This document shows positions 27,260-37,950 of a DNA stretch of 64,000 bases, one piece after another. The stretch comes from Alphaproteobacteria bacterium MarineAlpha9_Bin3 (lineage in GTDB: Bacteria; Pseudomonadota; Alphaproteobacteria; TMED109). A program made the translations under genes and the position numbers. A model generated the notes under the pieces. The model searched no databases and was not told where the DNA came from. It saw nothing but the letters and a program-made list of their open reading frames with translations. The stretch is from NCBI GenBank assembly GCA_002937655.1, contig PTKH01000001.1, positions 1 to 64,000 on the forward strand, written 5' to 3'. Each line of letters begins with the position of its first letter. Position 1 is the stretch's first letter.

Positions 27260-28531
27260 CTAAATTCTAACATCTATAAGGGCTTTTCTATTTAGGTCTA
27301 ATAAGTACCTCTCTCTTAAAATAGAGGTAGATCTATCTCTAATATTATCTTTAATCATTTCTTTTATTGCAAATTCTTGATTCAATTTTTTATTATATTT
27401 ACAAATCATAGTTACATAAATTCCGTCGCTGGCTATAATAGGTTTGCTTGGTTGATTAATATTTAAGGATTTTAATTCTTCAATGAAATAAGTAGGTAAA
27501 TTCTTTAATAAAATTTTTCCTAAGTATTTACCTCTTTTATTTCCATGAATTTTAGAAATCTCAGTCATTTCATCACAAGTCTTTAAATTTTCTGTTATTC
27601 CTCTTATATCTTCAACTACTAAATTAGTTTTATTCTTATTAATTGGCAGATCGAAACTAATAAAAGCAATATCAGTTACCGTATGTGATAGCTCGGGTAT
27701 TTTAAATTGTCTTTTACCAACAACCTTTATAATTGAAACCCCTGTATTAGTTATTACTAACTCTGAAATTTCATTTTTTTCTAAATTATTTATGTTTAAA
27801 AATATATCTTTATTTATTTTATTAATTAATTTCCAATCATTGTTTTTATATGTTCCCGTTCCGTTTTCTTGAATTCTTTTACCTATCATATCAAAATTAT
27901 CTTCTTCAATAATTTTTTTTCTTATTTGGTTAGCAATTAAAATTATTTCTTCCTTTTTTGATAATGATGAAAACTTAAAAGATATTTCAGAAAATTGATA
28001 TTCTATTTTACCATCATTAGCTAATAAATTATTATATTCATTATTTACTTCATTATTATTTATAATTACTTTTGGTCTTATAATATTTTGTAATAGCTTT
28101 TGCATTATTAAATTAGATTTTAATCTAATAGGAAGTGCTGATTTAGGAACGCCACTATTAAATAAAGTTTCAATTAATTGATTTTCTTCCATATTATTTT
28201 GTTGTTCAATAAACCTTATATTATTTTGAATTTCTTGATCTGTTACTCTAATTCCTAATTTTTTGGCTTCTTGATGTTGAAGTCTTTCACTAATTAATGA
28301 TTGGAGGACTTGACCAGATAAGTTGTTTCTTGTTTCTAAATTATTGGGTAAATTAGAAGAAACAATAATAAGCCTTAATCTAGCGTCTAGGTCCATCATA
28401 GTAATTGGCTCATCATTTACTATTGCAACAATACTAAGTAAATTATTTGCTTCATCTAAAACTTGAGATATTGATTCTTTACTATAAAAATTAAGTATAA
28501 AAATAATTAGTAAAAAAAATTTTATTAACAT
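27260..28531 (-). CDS. surA: SurA-like periplasmic peptidyl-prolyl isomerase/chaperone
   Basis: A 423-residue exported protein with an N-terminal signal segment (IKFFLLIIFILNFYS), a SurA N-domain (IVAIVNDEPITMMDLDARLRL and VLQSLISERLQHQEAKKLGI), and a parvulin-like region (residues ~185-290) that appears diverged. SurA escorts unfolded outer-membrane proteins, including LptD, through the periplasm. Gene order lptD-surA agrees with that role. GGAAGA lies ahead of the ATG. Spacing is 18 bp from lptD and 3 bp to rsmA. Confidence 0.9.
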   Translation of the reverse strand: MLIKFFLLIIFILNFYSKESISQVLDEANNLLSIVAIVNDEPITMMDLDARLRLIIVSSNLPNNLETRNNLSGQVLQSLISERLQHQEAKKLGIRVTDQEIQNNIRFIEQQNNMEENQLIETLFNSGVPKSALPIRLKSNLIMQKLLQNIIRPKVIINNNEVNNEYNNLLANDGKIEYQFSEISFKFSSLSKKEEIILIANQIRKKIIEEDNFDMIGKRIQENGTGTYKNNDWKLINKINKDIFLNINNLEKNEISELVITNTGVSIIKVVGKRQFKIPELSHTVTDIAFISFDLPINKNKTNLVVEDIRGITENLKTCDEMTEISKIHGNKRGKYLGKILLKNLPTYFIEELKSLNINQPSKPIIASDGIYVTMICKYNKKLNQEFAIKEMIKDNIRDRSTSILRERYLLDLNRKALIDVRI

Positions 28532-28549
28532 GCAAATCTTCCTAAAAAT

Positions 28550-30718
28550 CTAAAAACCAATTAGATTAAAACTAATAGAATATTCAGTTGTATCAGGGAT
28601 ATCAATTAAATTTTGATGTTTTCTTGAAGCTTCTAATCTTACAATTATGCATTCATTAAAAAATTCAATAAAACCAAAGCTATTAATGGCATTACCCCAA
28701 TTGCTATCTCTTAAATCTCTGCTCTGACTTATATTACTTCTCCAATTATCATTAATTTTCCATGTCAAAGATATCCTAGCTTGTTCCGATAATATTGTCT
28801 GTGTCATTACTGGATCATCACGAATCATAGTATAATCAATATTTGCAATTATAGGACTGGTGTTTAATTCAACATTTAATGTATCTCGTTGAGATCTGAA
28901 GTTTAAGCCATCTCGTCTAAAGTGGTATCCTAGAAATAAAGTTTTTTGATAATCATATATAATATTTCCCACGATATTAGATAGTTTTTTGTTTAGCCCA
29001 GTTCCTGATATATATTCATTTTGAGGATTAAGTGAATTCCATGATCGTCCTATTAAACTATTAAACTCACCTAGTTCATTTAAGTCAAAATTAGATTTAA
29101 CACCAATATTAATTTTACTTCCTTCTTCTACTCTATCTAAGCCAGGAAATCTATTTGAAGAAAATAAATTATGATCGCTTAATTCAAGATCAATACTATC
29201 CAAGTTATGAATATTATCAGGATTACCTCCTTTAGGAGCTATAATTCCTTGAACAATAGGTTCAATTAGAAACGAATTATTTTTATAATAACTAATTACA
29301 GGGAAACTAAGCATAGTTTCAAATTTAGGAATTGCTCTAAAACTAGTGTGAGTCCCTGATTTTCCTATAATTCTAGAATTATCTGTTTTTTTATTTCTGT
29401 AAATATCTGCGCGAGTAGAAAATTTAGATTTTATAATATACCCATCTGCGCTTATTTTGTTCTTACTCCAAGATGATTTTAAAGACAGTTTTTGTGCATT
29501 TGATGCATCTGGTTTGTATAGCATATTGCTATCAAAGCTAATGTTTCTTAAAACTCCATTATCATAAGTTTTATTCCATAGCATTTTTATATTTGGTAAA
29601 ATAAGTGGAATATTTCTATTACTTTTAAAAGCATCAAGTGGTTGAAAATACATTCCCTCTATTTTAGTATAAAAATCTTTATTACTTCCTGTTAAATATA
29701 TTCTCTGATTAAGGTGTAAATCACTCTGATTTCCCATTCTATATCTTTGCATATATGAAAAATCACTTGCTCTGGTAGCATTAATTCCTATTACCCATTT
29801 AGTATTTAGTCTTTCAGCAATTTTTACATCAAAATGTCCTCTAAACTTATTACTTTCTTTACCATCAATATTAGTATGACTTCCTCTTGTAAAACTTGCT
29901 TTTATATCACTGGAACCTCTTTTTCTAAGAGATCTATAATGAGACTCAATAATAGGACCTTCATTACTAGTTAATGTAGGAGTTAAAGTTAGATCTTTAT
30001 GTTTTGATAAAGAAAAATAATAAGGCTGAGAATAGCTTAATCCGAATGTAGTATTATTTTTGAATTTTGGACTTAATAATCCAGATGAAATTTTTTTGGA
30101 TGGATCTGCATGACTTAAATAAGGAACATATAAAATGGGAAGACCATATAAGTCAAAAAGCATATTTTCATAACTAATAATTCCCTCATTAATATTTCTT
30201 TTAGATTTTAATGCTCTTATTTGCCAAATAGGAGATTGATTTTCATCTTGTTCGCAAATTTTACATCTTGTATATCTAACTTTTTCAAGTCTATCTCCAT
30301 TCTCTTCATCCCTTATTATTATGCTTGCTGATAATAGTGACCCATCGCTCAGAACTGAATTAAAATTTTTAATAACTCCTTTTTTTAAATCTCCTTGAAG
30401 CTCCATTCTTTCTGAGAAATAAATATTATTTTTTTCATCATTTAGGCTTACATTTCCCTCTGCTAAGATATAGTCTTTATTAGAATCATAGGTTAACTTA
30501 TCTGCCTTTAAAACCTGAGTACCGTTGATTATTTCAACATCTCCAATTGCCGATATTAATGATAAATCTTCATGATATTTTATAGTATTAGCCGTTAAAA
30601 AACTATTTTTAGTTTCTATCTGATCTGCAACTGAAGTAGAAATAATAAAAATTTGAAATATTATTATGAAAAAAAATTTAATATAATTATATTTTAGACT
30701 CAATTTATATTTATCCAT
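28550..30718 (-). CDS. lptD: LPS-assembly protein LptD
   Basis: LptD is the outer-membrane barrel that, with LptE, inserts lipopolysaccharide in the outer leaflet. The 722 residues start with a signal segment (FFFIIIFQIFIISTSVADQ), followed by an OstA-type jellyroll domain (HEDLSLISAIGDVEIINGTQ), a conserved cysteine pair CKICEQ before PIWQIRA that is typical of alphaproteobacterial LptD, then the barrel. The terminal residue is Phe-rich context ending in GF, as expected for an outer-membrane barrel. It overlaps lptG by 8 bp. Presence with LptF/G shows the organism makes LPS. Confidence 0.95.
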   Translation of the reverse strand: MDKYKLSLKYNYIKFFFIIIFQIFIISTSVADQIETKNSFLTANTIKYHEDLSLISAIGDVEIINGTQVLKADKLTYDSNKDYILAEGNVSLNDEKNNIYFSERMELQGDLKKGVIKNFNSVLSDGSLLSASIIIRDEENGDRLEKVRYTRCKICEQDENQSPIWQIRALKSKRNINEGIISYENMLFDLYGLPILYVPYLSHADPSKKISSGLLSPKFKNNTTFGLSYSQPYYFSLSKHKDLTLTPTLTSNEGPIIESHYRSLRKRGSSDIKASFTRGSHTNIDGKESNKFRGHFDVKIAERLNTKWVIGINATRASDFSYMQRYRMGNQSDLHLNQRIYLTGSNKDFYTKIEGMYFQPLDAFKSNRNIPLILPNIKMLWNKTYDNGVLRNISFDSNMLYKPDASNAQKLSLKSSWSKNKISADGYIIKSKFSTRADIYRNKKTDNSRIIGKSGTHTSFRAIPKFETMLSFPVISYYKNNSFLIEPIVQGIIAPKGGNPDNIHNLDSIDLELSDHNLFSSNRFPGLDRVEEGSKINIGVKSNFDLNELGEFNSLIGRSWNSLNPQNEYISGTGLNKKLSNIVGNIIYDYQKTLFLGYHFRRDGLNFRSQRDTLNVELNTSPIIANIDYTMIRDDPVMTQTILSEQARISLTWKINDNWRSNISQSRDLRDSNWGNAINSFGFIEFFNECIIVRLEASRKHQNLIDIPDTTEYSISFNLIGF

Positions 30719-31808
30719 CTTCCAAATAAAGCAATAAACTTGTACTTAGTAATATTGGCACAAAAGCAGGAAGCCAAGCAGCTAGTAAGGCGGGTGCTTG
30801 AGAACCTTGTCCTAAAGCGGCTATGACATCATTTAAGAAAAAGATAACAAATGCTATGATTATAGCAATAAATAATCTTTTACCAATCCCATGTCTGCCT
30901 ATTGGCTTAACACAAAAGACTACTCCTAGAAGCACCATACCTATAAAAAATATAGGAGAAGATATCATTTTATGAAAATAAATTACATGTTTCCTTGAGT
31001 TAAAACCTGCTTTATCTATAATTTCAATAAATTTTAAAGTATCCCAAAATGATATTGTTTCGGGTCTAGCAAAACTCTCTTTTATTTGCGAGCTGGTAAG
31101 TTGAGTAGGAAGTTGTAGCTCTATAAATTGAGAGGTTTTAAGATTATTATCAGTCTTAATACCCTTATCAATTTTCCAATACCCATCTTCAAGTTTAGTA
31201 GTTTCTCCATCTATTCTTTCAATAAATTTATTATCTTTAGTATATCTAAAAATTATTACATTATTTAAAGTCATATTTTTAGGGTCTATTCTATCTGCAT
31301 GAATTATAGCTGTTTTATTCTCTTCTTTTTGATAAAGCCAAAAACCACCTCCAGATAATTGAAGGTTATTATTATATTTATTAAGATATTCACTTTCAAG
31401 TTGAGATAATTTTTTTTGGGTTACAGCTGTAATTGAGCTGAATACTGTAATACTAAATATTCCTATTAAAAAAGCTAATATGACATGAGGTAAGCAGCAA
31501 TACCATATATTTAAACCTGAAGCTCTCGCTATAGTTAGCTCAGAGTTTTTTGATAGTCTGATTAGTGACATCATGGAGCCAAAAAAGAAAGCATAAGGAA
31601 GTAAATTTTGTATGTTTATTGGCAATTTATATAATGTCATTTTAACACAAATATAAAATGAGTTATCTAATAAATTAGGTATTTGCTTAGTATATTCTAC
31701 AAGTTCACTTAATGAAGCTATTAAACATAATATTGCTAGAACTGTTATAAAATATAAAAATGCATGTTTTGTAAAATAATACATTAATGGAGATAAAATA
31801 AAATTCAT
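30711..31808 (-). CDS. lptG: LPS export ABC transporter permease LptG
   Basis: One of two inner-membrane permeases that extract LPS for transport to the outer membrane. At 365 residues it has the YjgP/YjgQ layout: three N-terminal helices, a large periplasmic beta-jellyroll (residues ~130-260, including GGGFWLYQKEENKTAIIHADRID), then three C-terminal helices. The second position in the pair and closer similarity to the lptG-type GFWL motif support G over F. It overlaps lptF by 4 bp (ATGA-type) and lptD by 8 bp. The partner ATPase LptB is not in the window. Confidence 0.93.
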   Translation of the reverse strand: MNFILSPLMYYFTKHAFLYFITVLAILCLIASLSELVEYTKQIPNLLDNSFYICVKMTLYKLPINIQNLLPYAFFFGSMMSLIRLSKNSELTIARASGLNIWYCCLPHVILAFLIGIFSITVFSSITAVTQKKLSQLESEYLNKYNNNLQLSGGGFWLYQKEENKTAIIHADRIDPKNMTLNNVIIFRYTKDNKFIERIDGETTKLEDGYWKIDKGIKTDNNLKTSQFIELQLPTQLTSSQIKESFARPETISFWDTLKFIEIIDKAGFNSRKHVIYFHKMISSPIFFIGMVLLGVVFCVKPIGRHGIGKRLFIAIIIAFVIFFLNDVIAALGQGSQAPALLAAWLPAFVPILLSTSLLLYLEDG

Positions 31809-32923
31809 AAAGTCATCCTATCTTTATAAAGTATTTTATTTTTAAATATTTTTATGCTGTCGGAAACAAAACATAATAAAATAAAGTATAAAATAAATAT
31901 TGAAATATAAATCAGTAACGATGCATTAGAATATTGCATTATTATTTGTGGAGATACAATTAAATATATTTGCATAGCTAAAGCTGCAGCAATCGGGTAG
32001 AACATTCTTTTTGCTGAAGTTTTTCGATCAAATTTTCCAATTATTGAGGTCATTGCTCCAATTAAAACCATTATAATAATTACTAAAGGTGTATAAATTC
32101 TTTTATGAGCTTCCGCTAAAAATTCTTTTTTGTAAATTTCATTGATATCTTCGTTTGGTTTAATTAATTCACTAAATTTTCTTTCACTGGCTTCTCTAAA
32201 TCTTGACGTATTATTTTTGTTATAATTTTTTATATTTAGTGTGTATTGATCAAAATATAATATTGAAATATTTTGATTATTATTTATCGTTTGTCTATTA
32301 CCGTTTATAAGTAAAAAACGTGCACCAATTGGCGTAGAGACTATTTTTCCTTGTTCCGCATTGATACTTATTTTTTCATTTTTATCTCTTGCATCATGAA
32401 TCATTATTCCTTCTAAATTTCCTAGTTGATCTCTTTCTTTAATGAATATTGTAAGTCCTTGAATAGGAGAAGAAAATACTTTTTCTTGAAATAAAGTAGA
32501 TATATAATTATTTCTAATTTCATATTGTAAATTTTTAAATTTGTTATAGGCATAAGGAGATCCAAAGTTTTCTAAAAATAAAGCAAGTATTCCTAAGCAT
32601 ATGCCAAATATTAATGCTGGTGATATAATTTTAAAATTATTAATTCCAGCAGATTTCATTGAAATTATTTCCGAGTCGTTATTAAGTCTTAAATAAGTAA
32701 TTAAAGATGCTAAAAAGCCAATGAAGGGTATAATTGTTACTAATAATTTGGGAATGATTAAAATAGTTAGATTAATAAATATTTCTATTGGAAGTCCTTT
32801 TATTACAATTAAGTCAATGAACCTTAGTGATTGTGTTAACCATACAATTCCTGTCATAGCTACCATTATTAAGAAGAATGGACCAATTAATTGTCTGAAT
32901 ATATATAAAATGAATAGATTCAA
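31805..32923 (-). CDS. lptF: LPS export ABC transporter permease LptF
   Basis: Partner permease of LptG. The 372-residue protein has the YjgP/YjgQ topology, beginning NLFILYIFRQLIGPFFLIMV, a periplasmic domain with FIKERDQLGNLEGIMIHDAR, and three C-terminal helices. It is the first gene of the lptF-lptG-lptD-surA-rsmA run and is divergent from pepA, an arrangement conserved in Alphaproteobacteria. The short highly charged YKDRMTL C-terminus is cytoplasmic. Confidence 0.93.
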   Translation of the reverse strand: MNLFILYIFRQLIGPFFLIMVAMTGIVWLTQSLRFIDLIVIKGLPIEIFINLTILIIPKLLVTIIPFIGFLASLITYLRLNNDSEIISMKSAGINNFKIISPALIFGICLGILALFLENFGSPYAYNKFKNLQYEIRNNYISTLFQEKVFSSPIQGLTIFIKERDQLGNLEGIMIHDARDKNEKISINAEQGKIVSTPIGARFLLINGNRQTINNNQNISILYFDQYTLNIKNYNKNNTSRFREASERKFSELIKPNEDINEIYKKEFLAEAHKRIYTPLVIIIMVLIGAMTSIIGKFDRKTSAKRMFYPIAAALAMQIYLIVSPQIIMQYSNASLLIYISIFILYFILLCFVSDSIKIFKNKILYKDRMTL

Positions 32924-33039
32924 ATTTTCTAACCTGTAAATATTTTATTAGATTAATTTTAAAAATATGTTAGTTCTAAAATAAATATATATCATATTTT
33001 GATTTATAAGAATAATTAATACATTTGAAAGGAAATTAT

Positions 33040-34536
33040 ATGACGTTTAAAGTATCTTTTAACTCTGAAATAAAATCTAATACGGGTTTAATATTAATTA
33101 TTTTGGATGATTCTTTACAGTTAACAGATCATATAACTAAATTAGATAAAAAATATGACGGTATTTTATCTGATGCAGTAAAATTAGAAACATTAAGCAA
33201 AAAAGGTGGTTCTAAAAGTTTATATTATAAAAAAGGAAAAGAAGTAAAAGAAATATTGCTATATAATATTGGTAATTTAACGGAACTAAGTATTGATAAT
33301 ATAGACATAGTTGGTGGAGAAATTTTTTCTTTATTATCTAATTCTGTCAAAAGTATAACAATCTGCTGCAGTATTAATAAAAAATTAAAAATGATACAGG
33401 AAGAATTTGCTACGAAAATATTGCATGGAATTAAATTAAGGTCCTATACCTTCTACAAATATAAATTAAAAAGCAAAAATAAGTTTAAAAGTTCACTAAC
33501 TGAGGTTGAATTAATAGTTAAAGATATAAATTCAGCCAAAAAATATTATAACCCTTTAAAAGCTCTTGAGGAAGGAGTATTTTTAACTCGTAATTTAGTT
33601 TCTGAGCCAGCAAATATATTAACACCAAAGACTTTGGCAGAGGAGGCAGAAAAGTTAAAAAAATTGGGTGTTAAAGTTGAAGTTTTAAAGTTAGCTCAAA
33701 TAAAACGTTTAAAAATGGGAGCTTTGTTAGGTGTTGCCATGGGAAGTGCGAATGAACCTAGAGTTGTAAGCATGTCATGGAATGGTACAAAAAATAAAAA
33801 AAGCAAACCAGAGGTATGCTTTGTTGGTAAGGGTGTTACTTTTGATACTGGTGGTATTTCAATAAAACCATCAGGAGGTATGGAAGATATGAAATGGGAT
33901 ATGGGAGGTTCTGGAGTAGTAATTGGTTTAATGAAAGCGTTAGCTGGACGAAAAGCTAATGTTAATGTTACAGCAGTTGTAGGTTTAGTAGAGAATATGC
34001 CCTCAGGAAAAGCCCAAAGACCTGGTGATGTAGTTATTGCTTCTTCAGGGCACTCAATAGAGGTTATTAATACGGATGCAGAAGGAAGATTAGTTTTAGC
34101 AGATGCTGTAACATATGCAATTAGAAAATTTAAGCCCAAAAGACTAATAGATTTAGCGACATTAACTGGAGCCGTAATTGTTAGTCTCGGTCCTCAAAGG
34201 GCAGGTGTATTTAGCAATAATGATGAATTAGCATCAAATATATTTGATTCTGGAGAAAAGACTGGAGAAAAAGTATGGAGAATGCCTGTCGGGAAAGAAT
34301 ATGATGATGACATAAAGTCACCTATCGCAGATATGAAGAATGTTGGTTCTGGAAGAGGAGCAGGAGCTACGTCAGGTGCTAAGTTTATTGAACAATTTGT
34401 AAAAGATATTCCATGGGCTCACATAGATATTGCTGGAGTGACTTGGTCAAAGAGTAATTCTAAATTATTTCCAACTGGAGGAACAGGATTTGGAGTTAGA
34501 TTATTAAATACTTATGTTAAAGATTTTATTGAATAG
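33040..34536 (+). CDS. pepA: Leucyl aminopeptidase (M17)
   Basis: A cytosolic hexameric metallo-aminopeptidase, usually with two Zn or Mn ions. Diagnostic motifs are [19 protein letters not shown] and [15 protein letters not shown] start at ATG 33040 (498 residues) rather than the track's TTG 33025 because AAAGGA lies directly between them, seven bases before the ATG, and the TTG has no ribosome-binding site of its own. Divergent from lptF and 11 bp before ndk. In many alphaproteobacteria holC sits between pepA and ndk; there is no space for it here. Confidence 0.96.
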   Translation: MTFKVSFNSEIKSNTGLILIILDDSLQLTDHITKLDKKYDGILSDAVKLETLSKKGGSKSLYYKKGKEVKEILLYNIGNLTELSIDNIDIVGGEIFSLLSNSVKSITICCSINKKLKMIQEEFATKILHGIKLRSYTFYKYKLKSKNKFKSSLTEVELIVKDINSAKKYYNPLKALEEGVFLTRNLVSEPANILTPKTLAEEAEKLKKLGVKVEVLKLAQIKRLKMGALLGVAMGSANEPRVVSMSWNGTKNKKSKPEVCFVGKGVTFDTGGISIKPSGGMEDMKWDMGGSGVVIGLMKALAGRKANVNVTAVVGLVENMPSGKAQRPGDVVIASSGHSIEVINTDAEGRLVLADAVTYAIRKFKPKRLIDLATLTGAVIVSLGPQRAGVFSNNDELASNIFDSGEKTGEKVWRMPVGKEYDDDIKSPIADMKNVGSGRGAGATSGAKFIEQFVKDIPWAHIDIAGVTWSKSNSKLFPTGGTGFGVRLLNTYVKDFIE

Positions 34537-34547
34537 GAGAAAATTCT

Positions 34548-34964
34548 ATGGAAAGAACATTATCTATAATAAAGCCAGATGCAACTAGAAGATCTATTAC
34601 CGGTAAAATAAACTCTATGATTGAAGAAGCAGGGTTATGTATTATTGCACAAAAACGTATTTTACTTTCAGAATTAGAAGCAGAAGAATTTTATGGTGTG
34701 CATAAAGAAAGACCATTTTTTAGAGATTTAGTTAAATTTATTACTTCAGGACCAGTTGTTGTTCAAGTTCTAGAAGCAGAAAATGCAATATCTCTATATC
34801 GAAAAACAATGGGTGCAACGAACCCTAAAGAGGCTGAAGTAGGAACTATTAGAGAGGCTCATGCAGAATCTATAGAAGCTAATTCTGTTCACGGCTCTGA
34901 TAGTGCAGAAAATGCTATAAAAGAAATAAATTTTTTCTTCGAAGAAAAAGAAATAGTAGGATAA
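34548..34964 (+). CDS. ndk: Nucleoside diphosphate kinase
   Basis: Transfers gamma-phosphate between nucleoside triphosphates and diphosphates through a phospho-histidine. The start [15 protein letters not shown] and His115 in [13 protein letters not shown] are diagnostic. The 138 residues end with a normal C-terminal [14 protein letters not shown] precedes the ATG. Its stop codon lies in a 7-bp inverted repeat shared with the end of convergent purM. Confidence 0.98.
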   Translation: MERTLSIIKPDATRRSITGKINSMIEEAGLCIIAQKRILLSELEAEEFYGVHKERPFFRDLVKFITSGPVVVQVLEAENAISLYRKTMGATNPKEAEVGTIREAHAESIEANSVHGSDSAENAIKEINFFFEEKEIVG

Positions 34965-34978
34965 TCTAAAATAGATTA
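34962..34978. terminator. Short perfect hairpin between convergent ndk and purM
   Basis: TAATCTA-AAA-TAGATTA is a perfect 7-bp stem with a 3-base loop and spans both stop codons. As the only symmetrical structure at this junction it may act as a bidirectional terminator, although the stem has a single G:C pair and no long T-run follows. Confidence 0.3.
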
Positions 34979-36064
34979 ATTTATCCACATTTTATTTTCA
35001 TTAATAATAGTTATTTTGCTATTTTCAGAATTAGTTTTAAGCTCTCCAATAATAGCTGCTTCTTCGCCTTGTTCAATAAAATTATTTATTACTTGATCAG
35101 CTTTGGAGGGTTCTACAATAACGCACATACCTATACCACAATTGAATGTTTTAAGCATTTCACTACTTTTAATATTACCTATATTTTTTAACCATCTAAA
35201 AATAAAATTAGGTTTTATTTTTTCTCCATATATTACAGAAGTTAAATCATTTGGTATTACTCTAGGTAAATTATCTATTAAGCCTCCACCAGTTATATGC
35301 GCACAGGCTTTAATATTATTTAGCTTATGTTCATTTAAAATTGATTTTACATATATTTTTGTAGGTGTGAGTAAATTTAGTCCTATAGAATTTTCTTTAA
35401 AATCACTTATTTTTTCAGTCATTTTTATATTATTTTCTTGAAGGACTTTTCTAACTAGGGAAAATCCATTTGAATGTATGCCTGAACTTTGTAAGCCTAT
35501 TATAAGGTCACCAGTTTTAATAGTATTTTTTGGTAAAATATTTTTTTCTTCTACAGCTCCTAACGCAAAACCTGCTAAATCATAATTATTATCAGAATAT
35601 ATGTCAGGTAATTCAGCTGTTTCTCCACCTAATAATGCACAATTGGCAAGTTTTACTCCATGAGTAATACCTTTAATTATTTCTTTTGCTATTTTTAGTT
35701 TTAATTTACCTGTAGCAAAATAATCTAGAAAAAAAAGAGGTTCTGCTCCTTGAACCACTATGTCATTTACACTCATCGCCACCAAATCTATTCCAATAGT
35801 ATCATGCTTATCTATTTCTTCAGCTATAAGTAGTTTTGTTCCTACTCCATCTGTAGCGGAAACTAATATCGGATTTTTATAACCACATTTAGAAAGATTG
35901 AATAATCCACCAAAGCCTCCAATTGAACCCATCACTCCTGATCTTTCTGTCTCTTTGACAAGAGGAGCTATTTCTTTAACAAAATTATTTCCTGCTTCAA
36001 TATCAACTCCCGCATCTTTATATGTTATATTCTTTAAAGTATTATTTTTTATTTTGTTAACCAT
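34976..36064 (-). CDS. purM: Phosphoribosylformylglycinamidine cyclo-ligase
   Basis: AIR synthetase, the fifth step of purine synthesis. The 362 residues include TYKDAGVDIEAGNNFV, GSIGGFGGLF, SATDGVGTKLLIAEE, and GGETAELPDIY, all typical of PurM. It is divergent from the DUF2066 gene. purN, commonly just downstream of purM in Alphaproteobacteria, is absent here, and ndk lies in that place on the opposite strand. Confidence 0.97.
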   Translation of the reverse strand: MVNKIKNNTLKNITYKDAGVDIEAGNNFVKEIAPLVKETERSGVMGSIGGFGGLFNLSKCGYKNPILVSATDGVGTKLLIAEEIDKHDTIGIDLVAMSVNDIVVQGAEPLFFLDYFATGKLKLKIAKEIIKGITHGVKLANCALLGGETAELPDIYSDNNYDLAGFALGAVEEKNILPKNTIKTGDLIIGLQSSGIHSNGFSLVRKVLQENNIKMTEKISDFKENSIGLNLLTPTKIYVKSILNEHKLNNIKACAHITGGGLIDNLPRVIPNDLTSVIYGEKIKPNFIFRWLKNIGNIKSSEMLKTFNCGIGMCVIVEPSKADQVINNFIEQGEEAAIIGELKTNSENSKITIINENKMWIN

Positions 36065-36141
36065 GGTTTACTATATTCCTGATTTAATAATTTACTATGA
36101 CGATACTAGATATAAATAGATTTGCAATTAAATGGTTCATT

Positions 36142-36903
36142 ATGAAAAAAAATATAAAACAACTTATACATATTTTCAAAAGACTTAATAATGTTTTTGT
36201 GTTTATTTGTGTAAATTTTATACATTATCAAGCTTACTCTAGTGATTTTTTTGAAGTTCAAAATATAAGTATTGATATTATTTATGAAGATATTAGTTTA
36301 GCAAGAAATGAAGCTAATAATAAAGCAATTCTTATTGGCTTTGATAGGCTTCTCTCTTGGAAATTAGATAACAATGATTTCACGTATATAAAAACTATAT
36401 TAAATAAAGATGAAAAAATTCCAAATTTAAAAGATTTTATTGCTGGATACAAAATTCATTATGAAAAAATATCTGATATAAAATATCAAGCAGAGTTTTC
36501 TATATTATTTAATATAGCTAATATTAGAAAATGGCTAAATTCAAATGACATCTATTTCTATGAAAATTTAAATTCAAAGATAATAATTTTAAATGCTAAT
36601 TTTAACAGTTTTAAGAATTGGAGGTTGATAGTTGATCATATTGAAGGAATTAGAGAAATATTAGATTTCAGAGTATTATCGTTAACTTATAATGGTTCAT
36701 TAATTCAAGTTTCAATTAATATTGAAAATGAGACTTCTTTATTTAATATCTTTAATAAATCTAGAATAGATATACAAAAAAGATTAAATACAAATAACGA
36801 ATACAATATTAGTTTAATCGATTACAATAAAACAATTATGGATTCATTTGATGCAGATGATAAAAATACTAAAAAAGATTCTTTAATTTTACTAACTGAG
36901 TGA
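36142..36903 (+). CDS. DUF2066 family exported protein
   Basis: A ~253-residue protein of unknown function. The track starts at 36097, but the ATG at 36142 gives a standard exported N-terminus (MKKNIKQLIHIF...VFVFICVNFIHYQAYS), so I prefer it. After the signal come the DUF2066-type features: an opening beta strand, a helix (ARNEANNKAILIGFDRLLSW), then a segment like the family's core. DUF2066 sits next to purM and before the AI-2E transporter and hdaA in many alphaproteobacteria. Local order agrees. Location is probably periplasmic. Confidence 0.72.
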   Translation: MKKNIKQLIHIFKRLNNVFVFICVNFIHYQAYSSDFFEVQNISIDIIYEDISLARNEANNKAILIGFDRLLSWKLDNNDFTYIKTILNKDEKIPNLKDFIAGYKIHYEKISDIKYQAEFSILFNIANIRKWLNSNDIYFYENLNSKIIILNANFNSFKNWRLIVDHIEGIREILDFRVLSLTYNGSLIQVSINIENETSLFNIFNKSRIDIQKRLNTNNEYNISLIDYNKTIMDSFDADDKNTKKDSLILLTE

Positions 36904-36928
36904 TAAGATTTTTGATAATGGAGTTTTA

Positions 36929-37939
36929 ATGTTAAATAATAAAAATAATTTTATAATTATATCTATTGTATTTTTACTGATATTCTTGTGGTTGGCTTCT
37001 TCTATACTATTACCTTTTTTAATGGGCATAATATTAGCTTATGTATTAAACCCATTAGTTATCAAATTAGATAAAATAGGAATAAGCCATTTCTTGTCAG
37101 TATTTATTGCTCTCTTAATAAGCATATGTTTTTTTCTTGGGGGGTTCATATTTTTAATACCTGTATTACTAGAACAATTGAATGATATTTTTACTAAAAT
37201 ACCAATAATTTATGAAAAATTATTATATTTTATTGAAAATAATTTTAGAGGTCTTATTAACTATGATAATTATTTAACTTCAATAAATAGTATGCTTTCA
37301 AACAAAAGTGGCGAGTTAATAAGTATTATTGTAACTATTCTTAATGGAGCTTTTTTAAAGGGTAAGGCATTTATTACAATTATTGGTCTTTCAATTATTA
37401 CTCCAATAGTAACAAGTTATATTTTATATGATTGGGAAAAAATTAAAATATATTTAACCAACCTAATACCAAAAAAACATAAAATATCTTTCAGTAAAAA
37501 AATTATAAGAATAGACCACGTTCTATCATCTTTCTTTAGAGGTAAGTTTATAATTTCTTTATTTCTAATTTTGTATTACAGCGGTTTATTATCATTGATA
37601 AATATTGATGGAGCTTTGAGTATAGGAGCAATTATAGGTGTTTTATCATTTATTCCATACCTAGGGACTATCTTAGGATTATTATTAGCTCTATCATTTA
37701 GTATTTTACAAGTAGGATCTTTTATTAGTGTATTTTATGTTATTTTAATATTTATTCTTGGACAAATTATTGAATCTTATATTTTAGAACCAAAATTTAT
37801 ATCAAAAAGTGTAGGATTACATCCACTAATTGGAATGTTTGCTATTTTAGCGGGTGGCGCTGCATTTGGTGTTATTGGAGTTTTATTATCTATTCCTATA
37901 ACTGCAATTATAGCTGTTATTTTTTTTGAGAAAGAATAA
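36929..37939 (+). CDS. AI-2E family transporter (PerM-like)
   Basis: A 336-residue membrane protein with the AI-2E exporter family layout: N-terminal helices (IISIVFLLIFLWLASSILLPFLMGIILAYVLNP in parts), a cytoplasmic/periplasmic helical stretch at residues ~85-135, then further helices, with the conserved PYLGT segment (LSFIPYLGTILGLLLAL) and ILEPKFISKSVGLHPL. Family members include quorum-signal exporters and Na+/H+ antiporters, so the substrate cannot be assigned. It is 25 bp after the DUF2066 gene and 11 bp before hdaA. Confidence 0.87.
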   Translation: MLNNKNNFIIISIVFLLIFLWLASSILLPFLMGIILAYVLNPLVIKLDKIGISHFLSVFIALLISICFFLGGFIFLIPVLLEQLNDIFTKIPIIYEKLLYFIENNFRGLINYDNYLTSINSMLSNKSGELISIIVTILNGAFLKGKAFITIIGLSIITPIVTSYILYDWEKIKIYLTNLIPKKHKISFSKKIIRIDHVLSSFFRGKFIISLFLILYYSGLLSLINIDGALSIGAIIGVLSFIPYLGTILGLLLALSFSILQVGSFISVFYVILIFILGQIIESYILEPKFISKSVGLHPLIGMFAILAGGAAFGVIGVLLSIPITAIIAVIFFEKE

Positions 37940-37950
37940 GAGCTTTTGAA

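Noticed and set aside
33696-34139. 147-aa antisense ORF inside pepA
   Set aside because: Opposite the conserved M17 active-site region; a composition-driven shadow.
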